In this document: positions 49,395-59,386 of the stretch, one piece after another
Layout of the letters: the number at the start of each line of letters is the position of its first letter
Position numbering within the stretch: the first letter of the stretch is position 1
Origin: Actinomadura opuntiae
GTDB lineage: Bacteria; Actinomycetota; Actinomycetes; Streptosporangiales; Streptosporangiaceae
Assembly (NCBI RefSeq): GCF_030283205.1
Contig: NZ_JASNWF010000022.1
Location: 124,001 to 188,000, forward strand
DNA: 64,000 nt
Direction: 5' to 3'
The notes under the pieces: generated by a model
Told to the model about the DNA's origin: nothing
Databases searched by the model: none
The model's input: the letters and a program-made list of their open reading frames with translations, nothing else
Translations under genes and position numbers: made by a program

Positions 49395-50906
49395 ATGAAC
49401 CTGCTGCGCACCAAGTCGGTCGAACAGTCGATCAAGGACACCGAGGAGCCCGGGCACCGGCTGCGCCGCGACCTGTCCGCGCTCGACCTGGTCGTGTTCG
49501 GCATCGGCGTGATCGTCGGGACCGGCATCTTCGTCCTCACCGGGCAGGTCGCCAAGGACAAGGCCGGGCCCGCCGTCGCGATCTCGTTCGTCCTCGCCGC
49601 CGTCGTCTGCGGGCTGGCCGCGCTGTGCTACGCCGAGTTCGCCTCCACCGTCCCGGTCGCGGGCTCGGCCTACACCTTCTCCTACGCCACCCTCGGCGAG
49701 TTCCCGGCCTGGATCATCGGCTGGGACCTCATCCTGGAGCTGGCGCTCGGCGCGGCGGTGGTGTCGGTCGGCTGGTCGGGCTACTTCGCCTCGCTGCTGG
49801 ACAGCGCGGGCCTGCACCTGCCCGCCGCGATCCTCAACCCGCCGGGCAGCCACGGCGGCGTCGTCAACGTCCCGGCGATCGCGCTGGTGCTGGTGGTGAC
49901 GGGCCTGCTCGTCCTCGGGGTGAAGATCTCCTCGCGGGTCAACGCGGTCGTCGTGGTGGTGAAGGTGTCGGTCGTCCTGCTGGTCATCGTGGCCGGCCTC
50001 TTCTTCGTCAAGGGCGAGAACTACCACCCGTTCATCCCGCCCTCGGAGCCGAACCCGTCGGTGAAGGGCGCCGCGGCGCCGCTGATGCAGGTGATCTTCG
50101 GGATCAACCCGGTCAGCTACGGCTGGCTCGGCATCTTCGCCGCGATCGCCATCGTCTTCTTCGCCTACATCGGCTTCGACATCGTCGCGACCGCCGCCGA
50201 GGAGGCCCGCCGGCCGCAGCGCGACCTGCCGATCGGCCTGATCGGCTCCCTCATCATCACCGCGATCCTCTACGCGGCCGTGTCGACCGTCGTCGCCGGG
50301 ATGCAGAACTACAAGAAGCTCTCCGACGCCGCGCCGCTCGCGGACGCCTTCAAGGCCGTCGGGCACTCCGCGTTCGCCACGATCATCGACGTCGGCGCCG
50401 TCGTCGGCCTCATCGCCGTCGTGCTGATCCTGCTGCTCGGGCAGAGCCGGGTGTTCTTCGCGATGAGCCGGGACGGCCTGCTCCCGCCGTGGCTGTCGGT
50501 CATCCACCCGCGGTTCGGCACCCCGTGGCTGTCGACCGTGATCATGGGCGGCATCGTCGCCGTGCTGGCCGGGTTCATCCCGCTGTCCAAGCTCGCCGAG
50601 CTGGTCAACATCGGCACGCTGTTCGCGTTCCTGCTGGTGTCGGTCGGCGTGGTGATCCTGCGCCGCACCCGCCCGGACCTGCCGCGCGCGTTCCGCACCC
50701 CGTTCGTCCCGGTGATCCCGATCCTGTCGGTGCTGGGGTGCCTCTTCGTCATGATCAATCTGCCGCTGGAGACCTGGTACCGGTTCCTGGCCTGGATGGT
50801 GATCGGCGCGGTCATCTACTTCGCCTACGGCCGGACGCACAGCCGCGTCGGCATCGCCGCCGCTCCCGCCCCCGGCGGAACACGGGCCCCGCGCGACCGC
50901 CCGTGA
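49395..50906 (+). CDS. APC-family amino acid permease
   Basis: A 503-residue permease with about 12 membrane helices. The APC signature is seen in VVFGIGVIVGTGIFVLTGQVA (first helix, unwound substrate-binding GxGxG region), then LCYAEFASTVPVAGSAYTFSYATLGE and VFFAYIGFDIVATAAEEARRPQRDLPIGLIGSL. This pattern is typical of cationic amino acid transporters (YhdG-like). The cytoplasmic head and tail are short. ATG at 49395. Substrate not determinable. Confidence 0.9.
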   Translation: MNLLRTKSVEQSIKDTEEPGHRLRRDLSALDLVVFGIGVIVGTGIFVLTGQVAKDKAGPAVAISFVLAAVVCGLAALCYAEFASTVPVAGSAYTFSYATLGEFPAWIIGWDLILELALGAAVVSVGWSGYFASLLDSAGLHLPAAILNPPGSHGGVVNVPAIALVLVVTGLLVLGVKISSRVNAVVVVVKVSVVLLVIVAGLFFVKGENYHPFIPPSEPNPSVKGAAAPLMQVIFGINPVSYGWLGIFAAIAIVFFAYIGFDIVATAAEEARRPQRDLPIGLIGSLIITAILYAAVSTVVAGMQNYKKLSDAAPLADAFKAVGHSAFATIIDVGAVVGLIAVVLILLLGQSRVFFAMSRDGLLPPWLSVIHPRFGTPWLSTVIMGGIVAVLAGFIPLSKLAELVNIGTLFAFLLVSVGVVILRRTRPDLPRAFRTPFVPVIPILSVLGCLFVMINLPLETWYRFLAWMVIGAVIYFAYGRTHSRVGIAAAPAPGGTRAPRDRP

Positions 50907-50953
50907 CCGGTGTCACGGTGTCCTTTTGCCGTGCGGGTCGGCACAATACGCGC

Positions 50954-52303
50954 ATGGCTTCTCCTGTGCTCGTCGCGGTGATCGGCTCGGGCCCCGCCGG
51001 CATCTACGCCGCCGAGGCCCTCGTGAAGCAGACCGACGGGAACGTCCGGGTGGACGTCTTCGACCGGCTGCCGACCCCGTACGGGCTGGTCCGCTACGGC
51101 GTCGCGCCCGACCACACGTCGATCAAGTCGATCGCCAAGTACCTGCAGCGGGTCCTGGAGAACCCGGCCGTGCGGTTCTTCGGCTGCGTCGAGCTCGGCC
51201 GCGACCTCACCCGCGCCGACCTGCTCGACTGCTACGACGCCGTCGTCTACTGCACCGGCGCGATGGTCGACCGGCACATGCGGATCCCCGGCGAGGAGCT
51301 GCCCGGCAGCATCGCCGCGACCGACTTCGTCAACTGGTACTGCGGGCACCCCGACGCCGCCGACCACTCCTTCGACCTGTCGGTCGAGGAGGCCGCCGTC
51401 ATCGGCGTCGGCAACGTCGCCGTCGACGTCGTGCGGATCCTGGCCAAGACCGCCGACGAGCTGCGCTCCACCGACGTCCCCGAGCAGGTCATCGAGGCGC
51501 TGTCCAACAGCCGGGTGAAGCGCGTCCACATGATCGGGCGGCGCGGCCCCGCGCAGGCGAAGTTCACCACCAAGGAGGCCCGCGAGCTCGGCGAGCTGCC
51601 CAACGCCAGCATCCACGTCAGCCCCGCGGACATGGACCTCGACCCCGCCAGCGCCGAACTCGCCGAGAACGACCGGCACGTGCGCGGCAACATCAAGGTG
51701 CTGAACGGCTGGACGGGCGAGCCCGCCCCCGGCCGCGCCCGCCACATCGACGTCCGGTTCTGGCGCGCGCCCGCCGAGATCCTCGGCACCGACCGCGTCG
51801 AGGGCCTGCGGCTGGAGAGGACCGCGCTCGACGAGACCGGACGCGTCGTCGGCACCGGCGAGTTCGAGACGCTGCCCGTCGGCCTGGTGCTGCGCTCGGT
51901 CGGCTACCAGAGCGTCCCGCTGGAGGGCGTCCCGTTCGACGAGCGGTCCTTCACCGTGCCGAACGAGGGCGGCCGCATCCTCGGCGCGGACGGCGCGCCC
52001 GTGCCCCGCGAGTACGTCGCCGGCTGGATCAAGCGCGGCCCGTCCGGTGTCGTCGGCACCAACAAGTCCGACGCCGCCGAGACCGTTCGCAACCTGCTGG
52101 CGGACCTGGAGGGCACCGACTCCGCGCCCAAGCGCACCGTCGAGGAGCTGCTGGAGTCGCGCGGCCTGCCCGTCGTCACCTACGCCGACTGGCTGAACCT
52201 CGACGCCGCCGAGATCGCGCTGGCCCGCAGCCTCGAGCGGGGCGAGCGGGTGAAGCTGGCCCGGTGGGAGGCGATGAGGTCCGCCTGCCGCAGGCCGGGA
52301 TGA
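50954..52303 (+). CDS. fprA: Ferredoxin/adrenodoxin-type NADP reductase
   Basis: A 449-residue flavoprotein of the FprA type. FAD motif VIGSGPAGIYAAEALVKQ at residues 8-25, VDVFDRLPTPYGLVRYGVAPDH (characteristic of adrenodoxin reductase) and NADP motif VIGVGNVAVDVVRILA. GRRGPAQAKFTTKEAREL and the C-terminal AGWIKRGPSGVVGTNKSDA, which closes the FAD site, are all present. It passes electrons from NADPH to ferredoxin and so to P450s or other oxygenases. ATG at 50954. Confidence 0.93.
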   Translation: MASPVLVAVIGSGPAGIYAAEALVKQTDGNVRVDVFDRLPTPYGLVRYGVAPDHTSIKSIAKYLQRVLENPAVRFFGCVELGRDLTRADLLDCYDAVVYCTGAMVDRHMRIPGEELPGSIAATDFVNWYCGHPDAADHSFDLSVEEAAVIGVGNVAVDVVRILAKTADELRSTDVPEQVIEALSNSRVKRVHMIGRRGPAQAKFTTKEARELGELPNASIHVSPADMDLDPASAELAENDRHVRGNIKVLNGWTGEPAPGRARHIDVRFWRAPAEILGTDRVEGLRLERTALDETGRVVGTGEFETLPVGLVLRSVGYQSVPLEGVPFDERSFTVPNEGGRILGADGAPVPREYVAGWIKRGPSGVVGTNKSDAAETVRNLLADLEGTDSAPKRTVEELLESRGLPVVTYADWLNLDAAEIALARSLERGERVKLARWEAMRSACRRPG

Positions 52304-52343
52304 CGGCCGCGGTGGCGGGGCGCGAGAAGCCGCCGGGAAAGTA

Positions 52344-52745
52344 GTGACGAATGCGTGCACGGAGCGCTACCGTGCGCGGGTGACCGTCGGTCCAGAACTG
52401 TACGGGTTCCCCCCACCCGAGACGGTGCCCGACCTCAGGTGGCTCGGACCCGACTACGTCTCCGTGCTCGTGCACGACCTGACGCAGGGGCTGCTGCGCC
52501 AGGACCCCCGTACGTCCGTCATGGGCGTGCGGTGCGAGGGCGAGCCGCGGCTCGCCCCCTCCGTCGACCCGGCGGGCGTCATCCGCGCACACGACGCCTG
52601 CTTCCCGCTCCAGGTCTACGTCCAGGACGGCGCCGGGAGACCCTGGCGGCTGCGGGGCCGGTGGACCTACTCGGGCCGCGATCTCGGCACCCGCGCCGCG
52701 TCCATCACGCACTTCTGGCAGCTGCTGTCCGCCGAGGGCATCTAG
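52344..52745 (+). CDS. Conserved hypothetical protein
   Basis: A 133-residue soluble protein with no recognised domain; VSVLVHDLTQGLLRQDPRTS and PWRLRGRWTYSGRDLG are its most structured parts. GTG at 52344 is taken; a second GTG at 52380 (VTVGPELYGFPPP) is equally possible and leaves a shorter head. Transcribed towards dxs and ends 23 bases from it, tail to tail. Confidence 0.5.
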   Translation: MTNACTERYRARVTVGPELYGFPPPETVPDLRWLGPDYVSVLVHDLTQGLLRQDPRTSVMGVRCEGEPRLAPSVDPAGVIRAHDACFPLQVYVQDGAGRPWRLRGRWTYSGRDLGTRAASITHFWQLLSAEGI

Positions 52746-52767
52746 CCGGCGGCCCCGCCCGGCGCGG

Positions 52768-54678
52768 TCAGTCGGACGTGGCGGGCTCGGGCGCGGCCGT
52801 CGCGGTGACGCGGGCGACGGCCTCGATGATGTCGCGCGCCAGGTCCTGCGGGGTGAGGCCGCAGTCGGCGAGGATCAGGTCGCGCTTGGCGTGGTCCAGG
52901 AACTCCTGCGGGATGCCGAAGGTGCGGACCGGGGTGTCGACGCCCCCGTCGCGCAGCAGCCGGGCCACCGCGTCGCCGACGGCGCCCACGCGGCCGTTGT
53001 CCTCGACCACGGCGACCATGCTGTGCGCGGCGGCCGCGGCCGCCAGGGCCGGGTCGAGGGGCTTGACGAAGCGCGGGTCGACGACGGTGGCGCCGATGCC
53101 CTGCGCGGCCAGCCGCCCGCCGACCTCCACCGCGGCCGTCGCCATCGCGCCGACGGCGACGATGAGCACGTCGGCGCCGTTGGCGCCCGGGTGGCGGGCC
53201 AGCACGTCCATCGAGCCGATGCGGTCGACGGCGTCCAGGTCGGCGGCCACGGCGCCCTTGGGGAAGCGCAGCGCGGTCGGGCCGTCGGAGACCGCCAGGC
53301 ACTCGCGCAGCAGCTCGGCGACGCGGGCGCCGTCGCGCGGGACGGCGATCCGCATGCCGGGCACGAGCTGGAGCAGCGACAGGTCCCACATGCCGTTGTG
53401 GGACGGCCCGTCGTCGCCGGTGACGCCGGCCCGGTCGAGGACGAACGTGACCGCCTGGCCGTGCAGCGCGACGTCCATCAGCACCTGGTCGAACGCCCGG
53501 TTCAGGAAGGTGGCGTAGACCGCGACGACCGGGTGCAGGCCGCCCAGGGCGAGCCCGGCGGCGGACGTCACCGCGTGCTGCTCGGCGATGCCGACGTCGT
53601 AGATGCGGTCCGGGTAGGCGGCGGCGAAGGCGGCGAGCCCGACCGGGTGCAGCATCGCGGCGGTGATCCCCACCACGTCGCGGCGCTCCCCGCCGATCTT
53701 CACCATCTCCTCGCTGAACACGTCGGTCCAGATGCGGCCCTTGGGCTTCTGCACGCCGGTCTCGCGGTCGTACGGGCCCGGCGAGTGGAACTGCTCCTCC
53801 TCGTCGTTCTCCGCGTGCGAGTAGCCGTGGCCCTTGCGGGTGATGCAGTGCACGATCACCGGCCCGCCGAACGCGCGCGCCTTGCGCAGCGCGTGCTCGA
53901 CGGCCTGCTCGTCGTGGCCGTCGATGGGCCCGATGTACTTGAGGCCGAGGTCCTCGAACATGGCCTGCGGCTGCAGGATGTCCTTGAGGCCCTTCTTGAT
54001 CCCGTGCAGCGCCTCGTAGGCGACGTTCCCGACGACGGGCGCCCTCGGAACGGTCCGCTTGACGAGATCGAGCGCCTGCTCGTAGGTCGGGGTGACGCGC
54101 AGGGCGGCAAGATGGCTCGCCAGCCCGCCGATCGTCGGCGAGTAGGAGCGGCCGTTGTCGTTGACGACGATGATGACCTTGCGGTCCTTGCCGTCGGCGA
54201 TGTTGTTGAGGGCCTCCCAGCACATGCCGCCGGTGAGCGCGCCGTCGCCGACGACGGGCACGACCACCCGGTCGCCCTCGCCGCGCAGCTCGAACGCCTT
54301 GGCCAGCCCGTCGGCGTAGGACAGCGCGGTGGAGGCGTGCGAGTTCTCGATCACGTCGTGCTCGGACTCGGCCCGGCTGGGGTAGCCGGAGATGCCGCCG
54401 CGCCGCTTGAGCAGGGAGAAGTCGTGCCGGCCGGTGAGCAGCTTGTGCACGTAGGACTGGTGCCCGGTGTCCCAAAGGATCTTGTCGCGGGGCGAGTCGA
54501 ACACCCGGTGCAGCGCGATGGTGAGCTCGACCACCCCGAGGTTCGGACCGAGGTGGCCGCCGGTCTTGGCGACCGCGTCGATCAGGAAGTCGCGGATCTC
54601 CTCCGCGAGGCTCGACAGGTGCGCGGCGTCCAGTCGTTTGAGGTCGTCGGGACCCTTGATCGACTCCAGCAGGCTCAC
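52768..54678 (-). CDS. dxs: 1-Deoxy-D-xylulose-5-phosphate synthase
   Basis: DXS joins pyruvate and glyceraldehyde-3-phosphate, the first step of the MEP isoprenoid route. It is TPP-dependent: [17 protein letters not shown] is the TPP/Mg motif, and [36 protein letters not shown] and [17 protein letters not shown] are further family blocks. The GTG at 54678 ([13 protein letters not shown]) fits the family's usual SLLES beginning; a TTG nine bases upstream overlaps the ribosome site. 636 residues is typical. Confidence 0.95.
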   Translation of the reverse strand: MSLLESIKGPDDLKRLDAAHLSSLAEEIRDFLIDAVAKTGGHLGPNLGVVELTIALHRVFDSPRDKILWDTGHQSYVHKLLTGRHDFSLLKRRGGISGYPSRAESEHDVIENSHASTALSYADGLAKAFELRGEGDRVVVPVVGDGALTGGMCWEALNNIADGKDRKVIIVVNDNGRSYSPTIGGLASHLAALRVTPTYEQALDLVKRTVPRAPVVGNVAYEALHGIKKGLKDILQPQAMFEDLGLKYIGPIDGHDEQAVEHALRKARAFGGPVIVHCITRKGHGYSHAENDEEEQFHSPGPYDRETGVQKPKGRIWTDVFSEEMVKIGGERRDVVGITAAMLHPVGLAAFAAAYPDRIYDVGIAEQHAVTSAAGLALGGLHPVVAVYATFLNRAFDQVLMDVALHGQAVTFVLDRAGVTGDDGPSHNGMWDLSLLQLVPGMRIAVPRDGARVAELLRECLAVSDGPTALRFPKGAVAADLDAVDRIGSMDVLARHPGANGADVLIVAVGAMATAAVEVGGRLAAQGIGATVVDPRFVKPLDPALAAAAAAHSMVAVVEDNGRVGAVGDAVARLLRDGGVDTPVRTFGIPQEFLDHAKRDLILADCGLTPQDLARDIIEAVARVTATAAPEPATSD

Positions 54679-54827
54679 GCGTGTCAACTCCTCCGTCGGG
54701 GACCGGTTCCCCTGGCTCGGGCCGTTCCGAGTTTAATCCCGGTTCGCCCGCGACGCGCCGGAGGGGCACCTGGCCGCCGGGTGTGAAACGCCTGACCCCG
54801 GAGGGGCCGATGGGGTAGGAAAAGAGC

Positions 54828-55406
54828 ATGGCCGTCGAAGAGATCGTACTGCTCAACGCGGATGACGAGGCGGTCGGAACCGCCCCCAAGGCCGCGAGCC
54901 ACCATAGAGACACGCCGTACCACCTGGCCTTTTCCTGCTATGTGGTGGACACGGAGGGTCGCGTTCTGATCACTCGCCGCGCCCTGTCGAAGCGGACCTT
55001 CCCCGGCGTCTGGACGGGCAGCTGCTGCGGCCACCCGGCTCCGGGCGAGGGGCTGCGCGACGCCGTGCTGCGGCGATTGCGGGACGAACTCGGCATCTCG
55101 GGCGTGTCGCTGACATCCGTCCTGCCGGCGTTCCAGTACCGGGCGGTCGCCGAGGACGGCACCCTGGAGAACGAGCGCTGCCCGGTGGTGCGCGCCGACG
55201 TCCCCGCGGGCACGCCCGTCGCGCGCAACCCCGACGAGGTCGAGGACGCCGAATGGTGGAGCTGGCAGCGCTGCCTCGACCTCGCCGCGCGCCCGGACGC
55301 CTCGCCCTGGTACCGCCTGCAGCTCGCCGAGCTTGCCCCGCTGGGCGCGCCGCGCGACTGGCCCGACGCCGGCACCGCGACGCTCCCGCCCGCCCTCGCC
55401 TGGTAG
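54828..55406 (+). CDS. idi: Isopentenyl-diphosphate delta-isomerase, type 1
   Basis: A 192-residue Nudix-fold isomerase interconverting IPP and DMAPP. Catalytic Cys in GVWTGSCCGHPAPGEGLRDA, Nudix-like LRRLRDELGIS and metal/catalytic Glu in DGTLENERCPVV; the WWSWQRCLD segment closes the site. It starts about 150 bases from dxs in the opposite direction, so two isoprenoid steps share one intergenic region. Confidence 0.95.
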   Translation: MAVEEIVLLNADDEAVGTAPKAASHHRDTPYHLAFSCYVVDTEGRVLITRRALSKRTFPGVWTGSCCGHPAPGEGLRDAVLRRLRDELGISGVSLTSVLPAFQYRAVAEDGTLENERCPVVRADVPAGTPVARNPDEVEDAEWWSWQRCLDLAARPDASPWYRLQLAELAPLGAPRDWPDAGTATLPPALAW

Positions 55407-55582
55407 CGGCCGCAGGGGCCGGGCACGCGCCCGCCGCACGCCTGCCGTGCAGCCGCCGTACGCCCGCCGCGCGCCCGGCCCGCGGCCGATAACCGAGAGA
55501 TCACTTTTCGGTCCCCGGTGTTGACCCGGTCACGTCCCGAACGGACGCTTGCTTATCCCGGGGGTAACCGAAGGGACGGACG

Positions 55583-56890
55583 ATGCTAGGACGTGCTCCC
55601 CGGCGTCGCTGGACGGCGTTCGCGGCCGTCGCGATGACGGGTGCTCTCGCCTTGTCGGCGTGCGGCGGTAACGGAAGCAAGGGCAACAACGACAAGTCCC
55701 AGGTCGAGGTCTTCTCCTGGTGGACCGGTCCAGGCGAGGCGGACGGGCTCGCCGCGATGAAGGCCGACTTCGAGAAGAAGAACCCCGGTACCAAGTTCGT
55801 CAACGCGGCGATCGCCGGCGGGTCGGGCACGCAGGCCCAGGCGGTGCTGGCCAGCCGCCTGCAGAACCGCAAGCCGCCGGACTCCTTCCAGGGGCACGCG
55901 GGCGCGGAACTGCTCGACTACATCAAGGCCGGGCAGATCGAGCCGCTGGACTCCTTCTACGACGAGAACAACCTGAAGTCGGTCTACCCGCAGCAGCTCC
56001 TGCAGCAGATCAGCTACAAGGGCCACATCTACTCGGTGCCCGTCAACATCCACCGGTCGAACATGCTCTGGTACAACCCGGGCATCCTGAAGGACGCCGG
56101 CATCGCGGACGCGCCGAAGTCGATCGCCGAGTTCATCGCCGACCTGAAGGCCGTCAAGCAGAAGACCAAGAAGGTGCCGCTGTCGCTCGGCGCCCAGTGG
56201 ACGGCCGACCACCTGCTGGAGAACGTCCTGCTCGGCGACCTCGGCACCGACGCCTACAACGCGCTGTGGAAGCCGGGCGCCGACTGGAGCACCCCCGCGG
56301 TGACGAAGGCGCTGAACGACTACGCCGAGATCATCAAGTACACGACGGTCGAGGCCGCGTCCACCGACTGGCAGGGCGCCGCGAAGGCCGTGGTGGACGG
56401 CAAGGCCGCGTTCAACATCATGGGCGACTGGGCCTACGGCTACTTCGTCAACCCGGCGCCCAACGGGCTGAGCAAGAAGCTCGACACCGACTTCAAGTAC
56501 GCGCCGACGCCCGGCACCGACGGCACCTACCTGTGGCTGTCGGACAGCTTCACCCTGCCGAAGGGCGCGCCGCACCACGCAGGCGCGCTGGCCTGGCTGA
56601 AGGAGGTGTCCAGCCGTGAGGGACAGGACCTGTTCAACCCGAAGAAGGGGTCGGTGCCCGCGCGCAAGGACGCCGACAAGAGCCTGTACAGCACCGGCTA
56701 CCTGAAGTACGCGTTCGAGCAGTGGAACAACCCGGCCACCAAGCTCGCCGGCTCCTTCTGGCACGGCGTCAACGCCAGCAAGAAGCAGCACACCGACATC
56801 GACACGGCGGTCGGCCTGTTCCTGCAGAGCAAGGACGTCGGCAAGCTGCAGTCGCAGCTCGTCGCCGCGGCCAAGAACAGCGGTCAGTGA
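55583..56890 (+). CDS. Sugar ABC transporter substrate-binding lipoprotein
   Basis: A 435-residue extracellular binding protein of the carbohydrate cluster (family 1). Signal peptide with lipobox ALALSACGG, then QVEVFSWWTGPGEADGLAAM, typical of sugar-binding proteins, and GKAAFNIMGDWAYGYF and YLWLSDSFTLPKGAPHHAGA later. It delivers sugar to the two permeases encoded directly downstream. The specific sugar cannot be read from sequence. Confidence 0.93.
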   Translation: MLGRAPRRRWTAFAAVAMTGALALSACGGNGSKGNNDKSQVEVFSWWTGPGEADGLAAMKADFEKKNPGTKFVNAAIAGGSGTQAQAVLASRLQNRKPPDSFQGHAGAELLDYIKAGQIEPLDSFYDENNLKSVYPQQLLQQISYKGHIYSVPVNIHRSNMLWYNPGILKDAGIADAPKSIAEFIADLKAVKQKTKKVPLSLGAQWTADHLLENVLLGDLGTDAYNALWKPGADWSTPAVTKALNDYAEIIKYTTVEAASTDWQGAAKAVVDGKAAFNIMGDWAYGYFVNPAPNGLSKKLDTDFKYAPTPGTDGTYLWLSDSFTLPKGAPHHAGALAWLKEVSSREGQDLFNPKKGSVPARKDADKSLYSTGYLKYAFEQWNNPATKLAGSFWHGVNASKKQHTDIDTAVGLFLQSKDVGKLQSQLVAAAKNSGQ

Positions 56891-57840
56891 CGGCCGAGAC
56901 GCAGGCCGCGGGGTCCCCGGCGCGGCGGCCGCTCAGCGGCCGCCGCCCGGCCCTGCGGCGCAGCCGCAGATGGCTGCCGGGGCTGCTGCTGGTCTCGCCG
57001 TCCATCGTGGCGATCGGCCTGTTCGTCTACGGGCTGATCTTCTGGAACACGCGGGTGGCGGTGAGCGGCAAGCACGACGAGGTGTCGCCGTACGGGTTCG
57101 ACAAGGGCAAGAACTTCGTCGACCTGTGGCACCAGCCGAGCTGGCCGGGCGCGGTGAAGCACGCGCTGCTGTTCACCGCGGTGTTCGTGCTCGGCGCCCT
57201 CGTCCTCGGCGCGTTCCTGGCGTTCCTGATGGACAAGGGGATCCGGGGCGAGGCGTCGTTCCGGGTCGTCTACCTGTTCCCGATGGCGGTGTCGTTCATC
57301 GCCAGCGGCGTGGTGTGGCGGTGGCTGATGAACCCGGCGCCGGCGCAGCGCGCCGTCGGGTTCAACCAGCTGTTCGACAAGCTCCATCTGAGCGGGCTGG
57401 CGAACGACTGGTGGCAGGATCCGAGCTGGGGCATGGCCGCGATGGCGCTCCCCGCGATCTGGCAGATGTCCGGATATGTCATGGCGTTGTACCTGGCCGG
57501 GTTCCGCAGCGTCCCGGAGGAGCTGCGCGAGGCCGCACGCGTCGACGGCGCGTCCGAATGGAAGGTGTACCGGTACGTGGTCTTCCCGCAGCTGCGCCCG
57601 GTGACGCTGTCGGCGCTGATCATCCTCGGGCACATCTCGCTGAAGGTGTTCGACCTGATCATGGCGATCGCCGGCAAGCAGATCATCACCTACGTCCCCG
57701 CCATCGCGACGTACGTGGAGATCTTCGACCGGCACGACCCCGCCAACGGCGCCACCATCGCCACCTACCTGCTGCTCGCGGTGGCGCTGCTGGTGATCCC
57801 GTACCTGGTGTGGTCGGTGCGGACGGAGCGGAACCGATGA
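56887..57840 (+). CDS. Sugar ABC transporter permease (MalF-like)
   Basis: A 317-residue inner-membrane permease with six helices. The EAA loop EELREAARVDGASEWKVYRY binds the ATPase. The basic N-terminus precedes a first helix WLPGLLLVSPSIVAIGLFVYG. GTG overlaps the upstream stop (GTGA), and its stop overlaps the next start (ATGA). Confidence 0.93.
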   Translation: MTAETQAAGSPARRPLSGRRPALRRSRRWLPGLLLVSPSIVAIGLFVYGLIFWNTRVAVSGKHDEVSPYGFDKGKNFVDLWHQPSWPGAVKHALLFTAVFVLGALVLGAFLAFLMDKGIRGEASFRVVYLFPMAVSFIASGVVWRWLMNPAPAQRAVGFNQLFDKLHLSGLANDWWQDPSWGMAAMALPAIWQMSGYVMALYLAGFRSVPEELREAARVDGASEWKVYRYVVFPQLRPVTLSALIILGHISLKVFDLIMAIAGKQIITYVPAIATYVEIFDRHDPANGATIATYLLLAVALLVIPYLVWSVRTERNR

Positions 57841-58703
57841 CCGCGGCGAGCACGGCGCGGCGCCCGGCCGGCGCCGGCGTCGCTGCCCGCACGCTGCGGA
57901 TCGCCCGGCCGGCGGTCCTGCTGGCGTTCGTGATCCTGTTCCTCATCCCGGTGTACGTCCTGCTCGTCACCAGCTTCAAGTCGCTGCAGGAGGCCGACCC
58001 GAGCAGCGCGTGGAGCCTGCCGCACCACTGGAGCACCACCGGCTGGAGCTCGGCGTGGGACGCCCTCAAGCCGGGCCTGGAGAACAGCGTCAAGATCGCG
58101 GTGACCGGCTCGCTGATCTCCGCGGCGCTCGGCTCGCTGAACGGGTACGTGCTGTCGAAGTGGCGCTTCCCCGGCTCCGACGCCGTCTTCACGCTGTTCC
58201 TGTTCGGGATGTTCATCCCGTACCAGGCGGTGATGATCCCGCTGGCGGGGCTGCTGACGAACATGGGCCTCGTCGGGACGATCCGCGGGCTCGTCCTCGC
58301 GCACGTCGTCTACGGCATCCCGATCTGCACGCTGATCTTCCGCAACTACTACGTGACGGTCCCGGACGAGCTGATCGAGGCGGCCCGGGTGGACGGCGCG
58401 GGCATCATCCGCACCTACTGGTCGATCATCGTGCCGGTGTCGGGGCCCGCGTTCGCGGTGACGGTGATCTGGCAGTTCACCTCGATGTGGAACGACTTCC
58501 TGTTCGCCGTCTTCCTCGGCGCGCCCGACAGCTGGCCGGTCACGGTGATGCTGAACAACACCGCCGGGTCCGGCGCGACCGCCGTCCAGTACAACCAGCA
58601 GATGGCCGAGGCGCTGCTGGCGTCGCTGCCGACCCTGCTGGTCTACCTGCTGCTCGGGCGGTTCTTCATGCGCGGGCTGATGGCCGGGGCGCTGAAGGGC
58701 TGA
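57837..58703 (+). CDS. Sugar ABC transporter permease (MalG-like)
   Basis: A 288-residue permease, the second half of the channel: first helix AVLLAFVILFLIPVYVLLVTSFKS, EAA loop DELIEAARVDGAGIIRTYW, and a final FFMRGLMAGALKG common to MalG-type partners. No ATP-binding gene follows; actinomycetes commonly use a shared MsiK-like ATPase encoded elsewhere. A terminator lies directly after the gene. Confidence 0.93.
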   Translation: MTAASTARRPAGAGVAARTLRIARPAVLLAFVILFLIPVYVLLVTSFKSLQEADPSSAWSLPHHWSTTGWSSAWDALKPGLENSVKIAVTGSLISAALGSLNGYVLSKWRFPGSDAVFTLFLFGMFIPYQAVMIPLAGLLTNMGLVGTIRGLVLAHVVYGIPICTLIFRNYYVTVPDELIEAARVDGAGIIRTYWSIIVPVSGPAFAVTVIWQFTSMWNDFLFAVFLGAPDSWPVTVMLNNTAGSGATAVQYNQQMAEALLASLPTLLVYLLLGRFFMRGLMAGALKG

Positions 58704-58706
58704 GAG

Positions 58707-58741
58707 GGGCGGCCGGGACGCCCCGCGGGCACCGGCCGCCC
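58707..58741 (+). terminator. Terminator of the sugar transport operon
   Basis: GGGCGGCCGG (58707-58716) and CCGGCCGCCC (58732-58741) are perfect complements separated by 15 bases, just past the MalG-like gene's stop. Confidence 0.8.
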
Positions 58742-58939
58742 GTCAACCGGTCACCGGTCTCGCGCGTCACATGAGTGATCAAAGGGGATCGCCATGGCCT
58801 CGCACGAGCCGCTCGCCTGCCGCATTGGCAATCGGGCGGAGATGCGCCTAGCCTCTCGGGCATCATCGCGCGGCCTCCCGGCGGCGGCAGTCCCGCCGGG
58901 CCCGCGCGATCACGGTTCGGGCCGACAGGAGGTGACCGC

Positions 58940-59383
58940 GTGCAGGCGCTAAGCGTTCAGCAGCCCTGGGCGTTCGCGATCGCGCGGGGCGGGAAGAGCG
59001 TCTCGAACGAGGGCGCGCCGACCGCCTACCGCGGCCCGCTCCTCGTGCACGCCTCCATGCGGGTCGACCTGAAGGCGTGCGACTCGCCGCTGATCCAGGC
59101 CGCCGGCTGGGACCCGCGCGACCCGCTCGCCGCCATCGGCGCCGTCATCGCCGTCGCCGAGCTCGACGGCGTCTGCTCGGCCGCCGTGCGGGACGGCTCG
59201 TGCGACTGCGGGCCATGGGCCGAGCCGGGGGCCCACCACTGGCACCTCGGCGGCGTCCGCGCCCTCCCCCGCCCGATCGTGGCCCTCGGCCGCAGCCCGG
59301 GCCTGTGGGAGCCGAAGCCGGCGCTCGTCAACGAGATCACCGCGATGTTCGCGACGACCGCCGCGCTCGACCACTCGTCCTGA
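58940..59383 (+). CDS. ASCH-like domain protein
   Basis: A 147-residue protein. VQALSVQQPWAFAIARGGKS at the N-terminus is the hallmark of ASCH-type (PUA-like fold) proteins, with GPLLVHASMR and GAVIAVAELDGV completing the beta-barrel; HHWHLGGVRALPRPI follows. ASCH domains bind RNA or modified nucleosides. The GTG start at 58940 is spaced well from AGGAGG. The upstream 200 bases are non-coding. Confidence 0.75.
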   Translation: MQALSVQQPWAFAIARGGKSVSNEGAPTAYRGPLLVHASMRVDLKACDSPLIQAAGWDPRDPLAAIGAVIAVAELDGVCSAAVRDGSCDCGPWAEPGAHHWHLGGVRALPRPIVALGRSPGLWEPKPALVNEITAMFATTAALDHSS

Positions 59384-59386
59384 CCG